Part shown: piece after piece, positions 9,551 to 18,384 of the stretch
Position numbering within the stretch: position 1 is the first letter of the stretch
Layout of the letters: each line of letters starts with the position of its first letter
DNA from: Streptomyces sp. AC1-42W
GTDB lineage: Bacteria > Actinomycetota > Actinomycetes > Streptomycetales > Streptomycetaceae
Assembly (NCBI RefSeq): GCF_003248355.1
Contig: NZ_QKWY01000002.1
Coordinates: 3,162,001 to 3,226,000 of the forward strand
DNA: 64,000 nt
Direction of reading: 5' to 3'
The notes under the pieces: model-generated
Seen by the model: the letters and a program-made list of their open reading frames with translations, nothing else
Database searches by the model: none
What the model was told of the DNA's origin: nothing
Program-made: the position numbers and the translations under genes

Positions 9551-9635
9551 GATAGGAGCTTGGTCAGAAGCCCCCTCAATGTCCTGTCTGCGCCACCCGG
9601 CCGGCGCCTACCTTCGGCTGGAAGGCAGCATCAGC

Positions 9636-10850
9636 ATGACATCAGCGGTCGCGGACGACACCACGGACAAGGTCGTGTTCGGCGGGGTCGATTCCCACGC
9701 CGACACCGTTCACGTCGCGGTCATCAGCGACAACGGCGGTCACCTCGCGGACGCCGAGTTCGCCACCACCGCCGCCGGATACGCCGCGGCCCTGGCCTTC
9801 CTCGGCGCCCACGGCCACGTGAACGCGATCGGAGTGGAAGGCACCGCCTCCTACGGGGCCGGCTTCACCCGCGCCGCCCGCTCGGCGGGCCTTGACGTCG
9901 TCGAGGTCAACCGGCCCGACCGGGCAGAACGCCGCCGCATCGGCAAGTCCGACCCCATCGACGCCTACGCCGCCGCCCGCGCCGCCCTGTCCGGACGGGC
10001 CTCCAGCGCGCCGAAGGACGACACCGTCACCGGCATACGCGCCCTGCACAACGCCGCCCGCTCAGCCGTCAAGGCACGCACCGCCGCTCTCAACCAGATC
10101 ACCCACATCCTCGTCACCGCACCCGAAAGCATCCGCGCCAGGTTCGGGCAGCTCAAGGGCGCCGACCGGACCGACGCCCTGGCCCGGCTGCGACCGGCCG
10201 GGGACGCGGTCCACGTCGCGGTCCTCACCGCGCTGAAGAGCCTCGCCCGACGCGTCAAGGAACTCACCGCCGAACACCATGCCCTGACCCGGGCCCTCGA
10301 CAGTGAGGTCACCGCCCACAACCCCGGGCTGCGGGCCGCCTACGGCGTCGGCCCCGACACCGCCGCCCAGCTGCTGGTCACAGCCGGAGGCAATCCCGAA
10401 CGCCTGCGGACCGAAGCGTCCTTCGCCGCCCTCTGCGGAGCCGCACCCGTCCCCGCCTCCAGCGGCCGCACGAACCGGCACCGCCTCTCACGAGGCGGCG
10501 ACCGGGCAGCCAACGCCGCCCTCTACCGCATCGCCCTGGTCCGCATGTCCAGTGACCCCCGCACCCGCGACTACGTGGCACGACAGACGGCCGCCGGCCG
10601 GACCAAGAAAGAGATCATCCGGCTCCTGAAACGGGCCATCGTCCGGGAGATGTTCCGCTGCCTGACCACCACGGTCACCGTCCCAGGCATCGCCGACCTG
10701 CGGCCTCTTCGGCAGTCGAAGAACATCACCCTCACCGCAGCGGCCCGCCACTTCGGAGTCTGGCCCGCCACGATCTCCACCCTCGAACGCGGAATCCGCC
10801 GAGACGACGACCTCGCCAACACCTACCGCGACTGGCTCACCGCCGCTTGA
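9636..10850 (+). CDS. IS110-family transposase
   Basis: 404 aa from the ATG at 9636, preceded by GGAAGG about 11 nt upstream; the frame is open back to 9489 but without a better start. The N-terminal RuvC-like DEDD domain shows D19 (GGVDSHADT), E68 (GVEGTASYG), D106 and D109 (SDPIDAYAAARA). The C-terminal transposase domain has GPDTAAQLLVTAGGNPERL and the SSGRTNRHRLSRGGDRAANAAL block carrying the serine-rich catalytic region. After ~residue 355 there is an added helix-turn-helix-like tail (LTAAARHFGVWPATISTLER) that core IS110 domains do not need. No frameshift, so probably functional. Confidence 0.92.
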   Translation: MTSAVADDTTDKVVFGGVDSHADTVHVAVISDNGGHLADAEFATTAAGYAAALAFLGAHGHVNAIGVEGTASYGAGFTRAARSAGLDVVEVNRPDRAERRRIGKSDPIDAYAAARAALSGRASSAPKDDTVTGIRALHNAARSAVKARTAALNQITHILVTAPESIRARFGQLKGADRTDALARLRPAGDAVHVAVLTALKSLARRVKELTAEHHALTRALDSEVTAHNPGLRAAYGVGPDTAAQLLVTAGGNPERLRTEASFAALCGAAPVPASSGRTNRHRLSRGGDRAANAALYRIALVRMSSDPRTRDYVARQTAAGRTKKEIIRLLKRAIVREMFRCLTTTVTVPGIADLRPLRQSKNITLTAAARHFGVWPATISTLERGIRRDDDLANTYRDWLTAA

Positions 10851-10891
10851 CAGCCAATAGGAGCATCAACGGAGGGTGACCGGGGGGCCGG

Positions 10892-11332
10892 TCAGGGGGC
10901 GGAGATCGCCGGGGGCCCGTACACCTGGGTCCAGGTCGGCGTCACGCCGGTCACCTGGCAGACCATCAGGAACAGGGGGATGGGCGGGGTGTACGGCGTC
11001 CGGCTGTCGGGCTGGTGGATCAGCCGGGGGCGTACCGCCGGTACACAGGCGCCGCGCGCGTACGCCGCCTGCTCGGGCCAGTCCAGGTCGAGGTCGGAGC
11101 CGGCCGGGACGATCCACCACCAGCGCTCGGCGTCCGCGAAGACACAGCCGGTACGGGGCAGGTGGGACATCAGCCGGAATCCGTAGCGCGCGGGCACCCC
11201 CACCGCGTCGTAGCCCAGGCTCGCCGACAGCGCCGTGGGCAGTGGGAGCTGGACCCGGCCGCCGCCCGACGGGCCCGCGGGCTCACGGGAGCGGCGCATC
11301 GCGAGGAAATGGTTCATGGCGTTCTTCAGCAT
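10892..11332 (-). CDS. Hypothetical protein downstream of an anti-sigma-type ATPase
   Basis: 146 aa from the ATG at 11332, overlapping the ATPase stop by 7 nt. No signal peptide or membrane segment is evident. The middle is Trp-rich (ADAERWWWIVPAGSDLDLDWP) and the C-terminus is Pro/Thr-rich. Proteins of this kind often accompany abaA-type ATPases in Streptomyces, but I do not recognise a named domain. The gene ends about 28 bp before the probable right end of the IS110 element. Function unknown; co-expression with the ATPase is likely from the overlap. Confidence 0.65.
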   Translation of the reverse strand: MLKNAMNHFLAMRRSREPAGPSGGGRVQLPLPTALSASLGYDAVGVPARYGFRLMSHLPRTGCVFADAERWWWIVPAGSDLDLDWPEQAAYARGACVPAVRPRLIHQPDSRTPYTPPIPLFLMVCQVTGVTPTWTQVYGPPAISAP

Positions 11333-11784
11333 GTGTGCTCCGAGCCGTGCGGCAGTTCTGCCCAGACGATGCGGCCCGAGCCGTCCCCGGCGTCGCGCGA
11401 TCCCCAGGCGGCGGCCAGCGAGTCGACGAGCAGGAGGCCGCGGCCGTGCTCGTCGTCGGCACCTCTGCCCAGGCGGGGGCCGCCCGGCTGGTGCCCCTGG
11501 TCCTGCACGGAGACGCGCAGCCGGCCGTCCAGGCGGCGCAGTTCGCACAGGACCCGCGCGCTCGCCGTGTGCACCACCGCGTTGGTGACCAGTTCGGACA
11601 CGATCAGGACCGCCGCCTCGCGGGTGTCGCCGTCCGTGCGCCACTCGCCGAGCCGGGACTTCGTCAGGCGCCGGGCGGTGGCGACCGATTCGGGGTGCGC
11701 GGGCAGCGCGAAGCAGTAACGGAGCGCTTCGGCCCCCGGACTGAGGTCCACGCGCCGGGGGATGAGCGCACTGCCAGGTGCCAC
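11326..11784 (-). CDS. HATPase_c anti-sigma-factor-like ATP-binding protein (AbaA/RsbW type)
   Basis: 152 aa, GTG start. The N box VSELVTNAVVHT near residue 65-75, DQGHQPGGPRLG in the G1 position and GRGLLLVDSLAAAWG in the G2 position identify a GHKL ATPase of the RsbW/SpoIIAB type found in dozens of copies in Streptomyces. Such proteins may bind sigma factors or act with the neighbouring XRE regulator. It is divergent from the XRE/DUF397 pair at 11990, the arrangement of abaA/whiJ-like loci that influence development and antibiotic production. The specific partner here is unknown. Confidence 0.85.
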   Translation of the reverse strand: MAPGSALIPRRVDLSPGAEALRYCFALPAHPESVATARRLTKSRLGEWRTDGDTREAAVLIVSELVTNAVVHTASARVLCELRRLDGRLRVSVQDQGHQPGGPRLGRGADDEHGRGLLLVDSLAAAWGSRDAGDGSGRIVWAELPHGSEHTC

Positions 11785-11945
11785 GACCGAATCCTCACAG
11801 TGGGGGCTGCGTCACGCTTCGCGATCTTGGAGAAAGCCGCGGGCGCGACAGGTCAACTGATTTCGCACACCAACTCTCCCCCTGTAACGAACACTTGGCA
11901 AGAGGCACTGTGAAAATTCCAGAGTGGCTGTGTCCACGGCGGCAT

Positions 11946-11989
11946 GCGCATGGCACACTGCACCCATACAGCGCATGGGGAGGTCTGAA
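11946..11989 (+). promoter_or_regulatory. Upstream region and ribosome site of the XRE gene with GCGCATGG direct repeats
   Basis: The octamer GCGCATGG occurs at 11946-11953 and 11971-11978, 25 bp apart, between the divergent ATPase and XRE genes. GGGGAGG at 11977-11983 lies 6 nt before the GTG at 11990 and fixes that start over the upstream ATGs at 11924 and 11975. The repeats could bind the XRE protein itself; this is inference from spacing and position. Confidence 0.35.
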
Positions 11990-12850
11990 GTGAGCGAACC
12001 GCGGTCCGCCCCGACCGTGGGCCAGGTCGTTCTCGGCAAGCGTCTGCAGGACCTGCGGGAGCGTGCCGGGATGAGCCGGGACCTGGCCGCGAAGGTGTTG
12101 CGCGTCGCCCCGGCGACGGTCCGCAGGATGGAGACGGCCGAGGTCGCCCTCAAGATCCCCTATGTGCAGGCGCTGCTGAAGGCCTACGGGGTCGGCGACG
12201 AGGAGTCGGACGCCTTCGTCGAACTCGCGGAGGAGGCCAACAAGCCGGGCTGGTGGCAGCGGTTCCACGACGTGCTGCCGGACTGGTTCAGCATGTACGT
12301 CAGCCTGGAGGGCGCGGCGAGCCTGCTGCGCATCTACGAGCCGCACTTCGTGTCCGGACTCCTCCAGACCGAGGACTACGCGCGCAGCGTGATGCGTACG
12401 TGTGCGGTCGGCCAGGTCAGGATCGAGGACATCGAGCGCCATGTGGCGCTGCGGATGGAACGACAGGAACTGCTCACCAAGCAGAACGCGCCCCGCCTGT
12501 GGGTGGTGATGGACGAGACCGTCCTGCGCCGCCCCGTCGGCAGCGCCGCCATCATGCGCGCCCAGGTGGACAAGCTGCTCGAAGCGACGTCGATGCCCAA
12601 TGTGACACTGCAGATCGCGGAGTTCTCCACCGGTCACCACCCGGGGACGTACGGGGCGTTCGTGCTCTTCCGGTTCGCCGTCCCCGAACTGCCCGACATG
12701 GTCTACAGCGAATATCTGACCGGAGCCGTCTACTTCGACGCGCGCCAGGAGGTGGCCTCCTACCTCGAGGTCATGGACCGCATGGCGGCCCAGGCCGCGA
12801 CTGCACAACGCACGAAGGAACTCCTCCGGGACTTCCGCAAGGAGCTGTGA
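11990..12850 (+). CDS. XRE-family regulator with DUF5753 (WhiJ-like)
   Basis: 286 aa from a GTG with a near-ideal ribosome site. Residues ~15-75 form a Cro/C1 helix-turn-helix (RLQDLRERAGMSRDLAAKVL, then PATVRRMETAEV); the rest is the DUF5753 ligand or partner-binding region, recognisable by EPHFVSGLLQTEDYARSVM and TLQIAEFSTGHHPG. The stop overlaps the DUF397 start (ATGA). In Streptomyces these regulators usually pair with a DUF397 protein that modulates DNA binding, and with a RsbW-like ATPase such as the one encoded divergently. The target genes are not visible from sequence. Confidence 0.92.
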   Translation: MSEPRSAPTVGQVVLGKRLQDLRERAGMSRDLAAKVLRVAPATVRRMETAEVALKIPYVQALLKAYGVGDEESDAFVELAEEANKPGWWQRFHDVLPDWFSMYVSLEGAASLLRIYEPHFVSGLLQTEDYARSVMRTCAVGQVRIEDIERHVALRMERQELLTKQNAPRLWVVMDETVLRRPVGSAAIMRAQVDKLLEATSMPNVTLQIAEFSTGHHPGTYGAFVLFRFAVPELPDMVYSEYLTGAVYFDARQEVASYLEVMDRMAAQAATAQRTKELLRDFRKEL

Positions 12851-13086
12851 TGACACCCATATACAACGGCATGCCTGCCGCTGACCTCGGCTCCGAAGGC
12901 TGGTACAAGCCATGGAGCGGCGGCAACGGCGGTACCTGCGTCGAGGCCATGAAACTGGCTGACGGGAGAATCGCCATGCGCCAGTCGGCGGACCCGGACG
13001 GTCCGGCCCTCATCTACACCCACCACGAGATCGCCGCCTTCATCCAGGGCGCCAAGGCCGGCCAGGCGGACTTCCTGCTGACCTGA
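12850..13086 (+). CDS. DUF397 domain protein
   Basis: 78 aa. The DUF397 signature is clear: WYKPWSGGNGGTCVEA near the N-terminus, a VAMRQS-equivalent RIAMRQSADPDGP, then the conserved C-terminal region EIAAFIQGAKAGQ. It overlaps the XRE gene by 4 nt (ATGA). DUF397 proteins are small partners of XRE-DUF5753 regulators, thought to act like an antitoxin or co-regulator. Normal length for the family. Confidence 0.92.
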   Translation: MTPIYNGMPAADLGSEGWYKPWSGGNGGTCVEAMKLADGRIAMRQSADPDGPALIYTHHEIAAFIQGAKAGQADFLLT

Positions 13087-13090
13087 CCGG

Positions 13091-13096
13091 CACAAT
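13091..13096 (+). promoter_or_regulatory. Putative -10 of a leaderless promoter for the YchJ-like gene
   Basis: CACAAT lies 6 nt before the ATG at 13103, the spacing expected when transcription starts at the start codon. No ribosome site precedes that ATG, which supports a leaderless message. No convincing -35 box is seen. Confidence 0.3.
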
Positions 13097-13102
13097 GGAC
13101 GC

Positions 13103-13558
13103 ATGTCCCGACGCACCTCCCGCCCCCGGCGCCCGTCCGCCACGGGCGCCCGCACCACCCCGGCCCCCGAGATCGGCGCGGTTTCGCCGTGCCCCTGCGG
13201 GCTGCCCGCCGCGTACGCCGAGTGCTGCGGCCGGCTGCACGCGGGGGCCCCGGCGGCGACGTGCGAGGCGCTGATGCGCTCCCGTTACGCCGCCTTCGTC
13301 ATCCGGGACGCCGGATATCTGCTGCGCACCTGGCACCCGGATCACCGGCCGGACGTCCTGGACCTCGACCCGGACCAGCGCTGGCAGGGGCTGGAGGTCC
13401 TGGAGACCACGGAGGGCAGCGCCTTCCACACCACCGGCACCGTCACCTTCCGCGCCCACTACGCGGTGGGCGGGCGCGCCGGATCGCTCCACGAGAAGAG
13501 CCGCTTCGTGCGCCACGCGGGCGCCTGGGTCTACGAGACCGCCGTCTTCGCCGACTGA
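13103..13558 (+). CDS. YchJ-family SEC-C motif protein
   Basis: 151 aa, the usual length for the YchJ family. The N-terminal SEC-C zinc motif is CPCGLPAAYAECCGRLHAG, followed by the conserved MRSRYAAFVIRDAGYLLRTWH region and an NTF2-like half with FRAHYAVGGRAG. The E. coli homologue is uncharacterised; zinc binding is expected from the cysteine pattern. The 3' end overlaps the convergent efflux gene by 28 bp, so both messages share complementary tails and no terminator separates them. Confidence 0.88.
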   Translation: MSRRTSRPRRPSATGARTTPAPEIGAVSPCPCGLPAAYAECCGRLHAGAPAATCEALMRSRYAAFVIRDAGYLLRTWHPDHRPDVLDLDPDQRWQGLEVLETTEGSAFHTTGTVTFRAHYAVGGRAGSLHEKSRFVRHAGAWVYETAVFAD

Positions 13559-15621
13559 GCGCCCGCCGGGGCGGCCGGGGCCAGCTCCTGCGTCAGGTCC
13601 TCCGCCAGCAGCCGCTTGGCGATCACATCGACGGCGGCGCGCAGCCTGGCGTCGTCCGGGCGCCCGCCGTCCGGGCCCAGCTGGTCGTTCAGCCAGCGCG
13701 CCCAGGCGTCGCCGATGGCTTGGGCCTCGCGGCGGCCGGCCGCGGTGTGCGTGAACAGATGACCGTCCCCGGTGAGGAAGCCCTCCTCGATCATCCGGTC
13801 GAAGACCGGCACCAGGACCTCCGGCGGAATCCGGTGCCGGGCGGCGATCAGCCGGAGCCCCGCATGGCCCACCATCCGGGTGAACAGGTCGACCTGCATC
13901 ACCGCCCAGGCGCCCGCCATGTCCAGCCTGGTGTCCGAACCGGCCACGATCCGCCGCGCCGTCTCCGGGTCCACCCGCCGCAGCACCCTGGCCACCGAGA
14001 ACTCCAGCAGCCGGGCCGGGTCCCCGGTGTTCGGCGAGGCGAACCCCTCGCCCATGTCCGTCGAGCCGGCCCGCACCGTGTCCCGCAGCCGCACCTGCTT
14101 CAGGAACAGCGCGACGACGAACCCGATGAGCGCCACGGGCACCGTCCACAGGAACACCGTGTGCAGGGTGTCCGCGTACGCCTGGGCCAGCGGCGCCGAC
14201 TGGGCGGGGGGCAGCGCGTGCAGCCCCTCCGGGCTCTGCGACGCCTTCGCGAGCACGGCGGGATCGCCGCCCGCCCGCGCCGCCTCGGCGATCCCGTCCC
14301 TGAGATGGGGGCCGAGCCCGTTGGCGTAGATGGTCCCGAAGACGGCGGTGCCGAAGGAGCTGCCGAGCGTACGGAAGAAGGTCACGCCCGAGGTCGCCGT
14401 GCCCAGGTCCGCGTAGTCGACGGTGTTCTGCACCGCGATCGTCAGGACCTGCATGGACAGCCCGATTCCGATGCCCAGGATCAGCATGTACAGCGACTCC
14501 AGCCACACCCCGCTGTCCGGGCCCATCCGGGAGAGCAGGAAGAGACCGGCCGCCATGACGAGTGACCCGACGATGGGGAAGATCCGGTAGCGGCCGGTCT
14601 TGCTGACCACATTGCCGCTGAAGATCGACGCCGCGAGCAGACCGGCGACCATCGGCAGGGTCCGCACCCCCGACAGGGTCGCCGAGTCGCCGTCCACGTA
14701 CTGGAGATACGTCGGCAGGAAAATCATCGCGCCGAGCATCGCGAACCCCACGATGAAGCTCAGCACCGAGCACACCGTGAAGACCGGGTTGCCGAAGAGC
14801 CGCATCGGCAGCATCGGCTCCTTCGCCCGGAACTCCACCAGGCAGAACAGCGCGAGCGCCACCACACCGAGCACGAACAGCCCGATGATGACCCCGGAGC
14901 CCCAGGCGTACTCGTTGCCGCCCCAGCTGGTGGCCAGGATCAGGGCGCTGGCCCCGACCGTGACCATGGCGATGCCCAGGTAGTCGATGACCGGCCGCCC
15001 GGCCGCCTTGACGGACGGGATCGTCCGGGCCGCCGCGACGACCACCACGATCGCGATCGGCACATTGACGTAGAACGCCCAGCGCCAGGTCAGATGGTCG
15101 GTGAACAGGCCGCCCAGCAGCGGCCCGATCACGGTCGAGACCCCGAACACGGCACCGATCGCGCCCTGGTACTTGCCCCGGTCGCGCAGCGGGATGACGT
15201 CCGCGATCAACGCCATCGAGGTGACCATCAGACCGCCGGCGCCGATGCCCTGGAGCCCGCGCCACACGATCAGCAGCGTCATGTTCGTCGCGAGCCCGCA
15301 GAGGAACGAACCGGTGATGAAGATGACGGCGGACACCTGGAAGACGATCTTCCGCCCGAACAGGTCGCCGAACTTGCCGACCAGGACCGTCGCCACCGTC
15401 TCCGCCAGCAGATAGGCGGTGACCACCCACGACATGTGCGCGGCGCCCCCGAGGTCCGAGACGATCGTGGGCAGCGCCGTGCCCACGATCGTCTGGTCCA
15501 GCGCGGCCAGCAGGATGCCCAGCACGATCGTGGTGAAGACGATGTTGCGGCGGCGCGGATCGAGCACGGGCGGCGCGGCGGCACTCCGCGTGACGGGTGC
15601 GGTCTCGCTGGCAGTGGTCAC
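13531..15621 (-). CDS. DHA2-type (14-TMS) MFS efflux transporter with C-terminal winged-helix-like domain
   Basis: 696 aa, GTG start. Residues ~30-510 are an EmrB/QacA-type transporter: LDQTIVGTALPTIVSDLGG in TM1, the motif-A region GKFGDLFGRK, and GIGAGGLMVTSM and GAVFGVSTVIGPLLGG motif C in TM5. It exports hydrophobic compounds using the proton gradient. The last ~150 residues are soluble, with a MarR-like look (ETARRIVAGSDTRLDMAG, then PEVLVPVFDRMIEEGFL and a TAAGRREAQ wing region). No MarR or TetR gene is adjacent, so the tail may serve as a sensor or regulatory part. Substrate unknown. Confidence 0.9.
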   Translation of the reverse strand: MTTASETAPVTRSAAAPPVLDPRRRNIVFTTIVLGILLAALDQTIVGTALPTIVSDLGGAAHMSWVVTAYLLAETVATVLVGKFGDLFGRKIVFQVSAVIFITGSFLCGLATNMTLLIVWRGLQGIGAGGLMVTSMALIADVIPLRDRGKYQGAIGAVFGVSTVIGPLLGGLFTDHLTWRWAFYVNVPIAIVVVVAAARTIPSVKAAGRPVIDYLGIAMVTVGASALILATSWGGNEYAWGSGVIIGLFVLGVVALALFCLVEFRAKEPMLPMRLFGNPVFTVCSVLSFIVGFAMLGAMIFLPTYLQYVDGDSATLSGVRTLPMVAGLLAASIFSGNVVSKTGRYRIFPIVGSLVMAAGLFLLSRMGPDSGVWLESLYMLILGIGIGLSMQVLTIAVQNTVDYADLGTATSGVTFFRTLGSSFGTAVFGTIYANGLGPHLRDGIAEAARAGGDPAVLAKASQSPEGLHALPPAQSAPLAQAYADTLHTVFLWTVPVALIGFVVALFLKQVRLRDTVRAGSTDMGEGFASPNTGDPARLLEFSVARVLRRVDPETARRIVAGSDTRLDMAGAWAVMQVDLFTRMVGHAGLRLIAARHRIPPEVLVPVFDRMIEEGFLTGDGHLFTHTAAGRREAQAIGDAWARWLNDQLGPDGGRPDDARLRAAVDVIAKRLLAEDLTQELAPAAPAGAQSAKTAVS

Positions 15622-15676
15622 CCTTGCACCCTCACATCGCGCCGAATCACCCGCATGCGGGGAACGCCCGGACGTG

Positions 15677-16504
15677 TCAGCCGAGCAGATCCCGCAGCGA
15701 CGCCGTCATCCGCGCGGCGAATGCCTCGCGCACGGGGGCGGAGACCCGGTCCAGCGACAGATACGGATTGAGGTCCTCCAGCTCCACCAGCAGCAGTTCG
15801 CCGTCCGCCGTCCGGCAGGCGTCCACGCGCTGGATGCCGTGCTCCAGTGTGTTCCACTCCACGAACGAGCGCGCGAACGCCAGGTCCGCCGCGCTCGCCG
15901 GGTACGGCTCCAGCACCCACCGCCGCTCCGGGTCCGGGGCGTGCAGCGCGTACTGGAAGTCGTGGTCCACGAAGTAGAAGGACACCTCGTAGCGGAAGTC
16001 GATCCGGGGCTGGACGAGCAGGGTGCCGTCCGCGCCGGGCTTCAGCTCGGGCGTCGCCACGAAGCGCAGCCCGACCGAGTCCGCGCCCAGCTTCGGCTTG
16101 ACGACATAGCTCTCCGCCCGCGGCAGCAGCCCCAGATCCGCCGCCCGGTCCACGGTGGGTATCACCGGGTGCCCGGCGCGGCTGAGATCGACCAGATACT
16201 GCTTGCCCGCCATGTCCCCGCGCCCGTTCAGCGGGTTGTACACCCGGGTGCCCAGCTCCAGGGCCCGCGCCCGGAACGCCTCGTACGCCTCCCGGTAGTG
16301 CAGCACGGGACCGCTGTTGCGTACGACGACGGCGTCGAACCGGTCGAGCAGCGCGGCCGCGTCGCGCGGGTGGCAGAGCGCGATGTCGAAGTCGGCGCGC
16401 AGCCGCGCGGTCAGCGCGATGTCCTCGTCGCAGTAGTGCCGGCCGCGCGCCTCGTAGGCCAGGTCGGTGACGAAGAGGACGGACGGGCGCGGGACGGCGG
16501 GCAT
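15677..16504 (-). CDS. ATP-grasp domain protein (glutathione-synthetase-like fold)
   Basis: 275 aa; AGGAGG seven nt before the ATG at 16504 sets the start, and the open frame beyond it is shadow of the acyl-CoA dehydrogenase gene. An N-terminal pre-ATP-grasp part (VLFVTDLAYEARGRHYCDED) precedes the ATP-grasp core: VVKPKLGADSVGL for nucleotide binding, then LLLVELEDLNPYLSLD carrying the acidic metal ligands. Such enzymes ligate a carboxylate to an amine or thiol with ATP. No partner biosynthetic genes are adjacent, so the substrate is unknown. Confidence 0.75.
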   Translation of the reverse strand: MPAVPRPSVLFVTDLAYEARGRHYCDEDIALTARLRADFDIALCHPRDAAALLDRFDAVVVRNSGPVLHYREAYEAFRARALELGTRVYNPLNGRGDMAGKQYLVDLSRAGHPVIPTVDRAADLGLLPRAESYVVKPKLGADSVGLRFVATPELKPGADGTLLVQPRIDFRYEVSFYFVDHDFQYALHAPDPERRWVLEPYPASAADLAFARSFVEWNTLEHGIQRVDACRTADGELLLVELEDLNPYLSLDRVSAPVREAFAARMTASLRDLLG

Positions 16505-16587
16505 GGGCGCTCCTCCTGGGTGCGGTCGGTGGGCTGACGCGCCCATCCTCGCGGGCCCGCCCGCGCCCCGTACCGCCGCCCCCGCGC

Positions 16588-17802
<1,215 letters not shown>

Positions 17803-17806
17803 CGGC

Positions 17807-18280
17807 TCACGCCTTCGGGATGTCGAAGTAGCGGGTCAGCCCGGAGGCCAGGCCCACGTCACCGGCCACCTTCAGCTTGCGCATCATGAACATGGTGATG
17901 GGGTTGCCGTTGCCGGAGACCAGCTTGAGGAACTCCGTGTCCGCCATGATCAGCGTGGTGCGCGGCTCCGCGTCGGAGCGGCCCTCGGTCACCGCGCAGG
18001 TGCCGTCCGCGAGGGCGGTCTCGTAGACCACCTCGGTGTCCCCGGTGATCTTCCAGCGGATCAGCGCCGTCAGCTCTCCCGCCGCCTCCGGGCGGAACTG
18101 CTGCCGCATCCGGCCGAAGACCTCACTGAGCACCCGTGTGCGCAGCTCGCCGCGCATGACCTCGGAGAGCTGCCGGGCGGACAGACCCTTCACGATCCGG
18201 GCGAACTCCTCGGGGGAGACGGCCGTGAAGTCGAGGGCGGCCAGTTCGCCGGTGACCTCGCCGCTGCTGTTGTCGGGCAC
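17807..18280 (-). CDS. SCP2 sterol-carrier-domain protein
   Basis: 157 aa from a GTG with AAGGAG six nt upstream. The C-terminal ~100 residues match the SCP2 fold: LIRWKITGDTEVVYETALADGTC, then PRTTLIMADTEFLKLVSGNGNPITMFMMRKLKVAGDVGLA, which is the conserved end of the family. SCP2 domains bind lipids or acyl-CoAs in a hydrophobic tunnel. It starts the operon with the acyl-CoA dehydrogenase, suggesting delivery or holding of the same lipid substrate. A tandem palindrome overlaps its ribosome site. Confidence 0.85.
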   Translation of the reverse strand: MPDNSSGEVTGELAALDFTAVSPEEFARIVKGLSARQLSEVMRGELRTRVLSEVFGRMRQQFRPEAAGELTALIRWKITGDTEVVYETALADGTCAVTEGRSDAEPRTTLIMADTEFLKLVSGNGNPITMFMMRKLKVAGDVGLASGLTRYFDIPKA

Positions 18281-18289
18281 GCCAACTCC

Positions 18290-18319
18290 TTACTCCGAAG
18301 TAAACTTACTTCTGAGTAA
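18290..18319. promoter_or_regulatory. Tandem palindromic operator upstream of the SCP2/ACAD operon
   Basis: Two 14-bp units of the form TTACTnnnnAGTAA stand side by side: TTACTCCGAAGTAA (18290-18303) and TTACTTCTGAGTAA (18306-18319), separated by AC. Each has 5-bp perfect arms, and the two are also near-inverted copies of each other. It touches the ribosome site of the SCP2 gene, a position suited to repression. The half-site length suggests a TetR- or GntR-type dimer; the regulator is not identified. Confidence 0.65.
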
Positions 18320-18384
18320 GGTAAGGGTGCGGCGGTCTCGCCGCAAGACGTTCCGGCGGGGGCGGCACGGGACGCCCCGCCCGG

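Larger units (their letters stand above)
9360..10864 (+). mobile_element. IS110-family insertion sequence (ends approximate)
   Basis: One transposase gene (9636-10850) flanked by a ~280-bp structured left non-coding end and a very short right end. IS110 elements lack terminal inverted repeats and usually make no clear target duplication, so the ends are estimates. ATAGGAGC occurs at 9552-9559 and again at 10857-10864, just outside the transposase on each side; it may be an end signal or a coincidence. The element sits between the DUF4132 operon promoter and the 3' end of the hypothetical gene at 10892, interrupting no visible gene. The transposase is intact. Confidence 0.7.
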
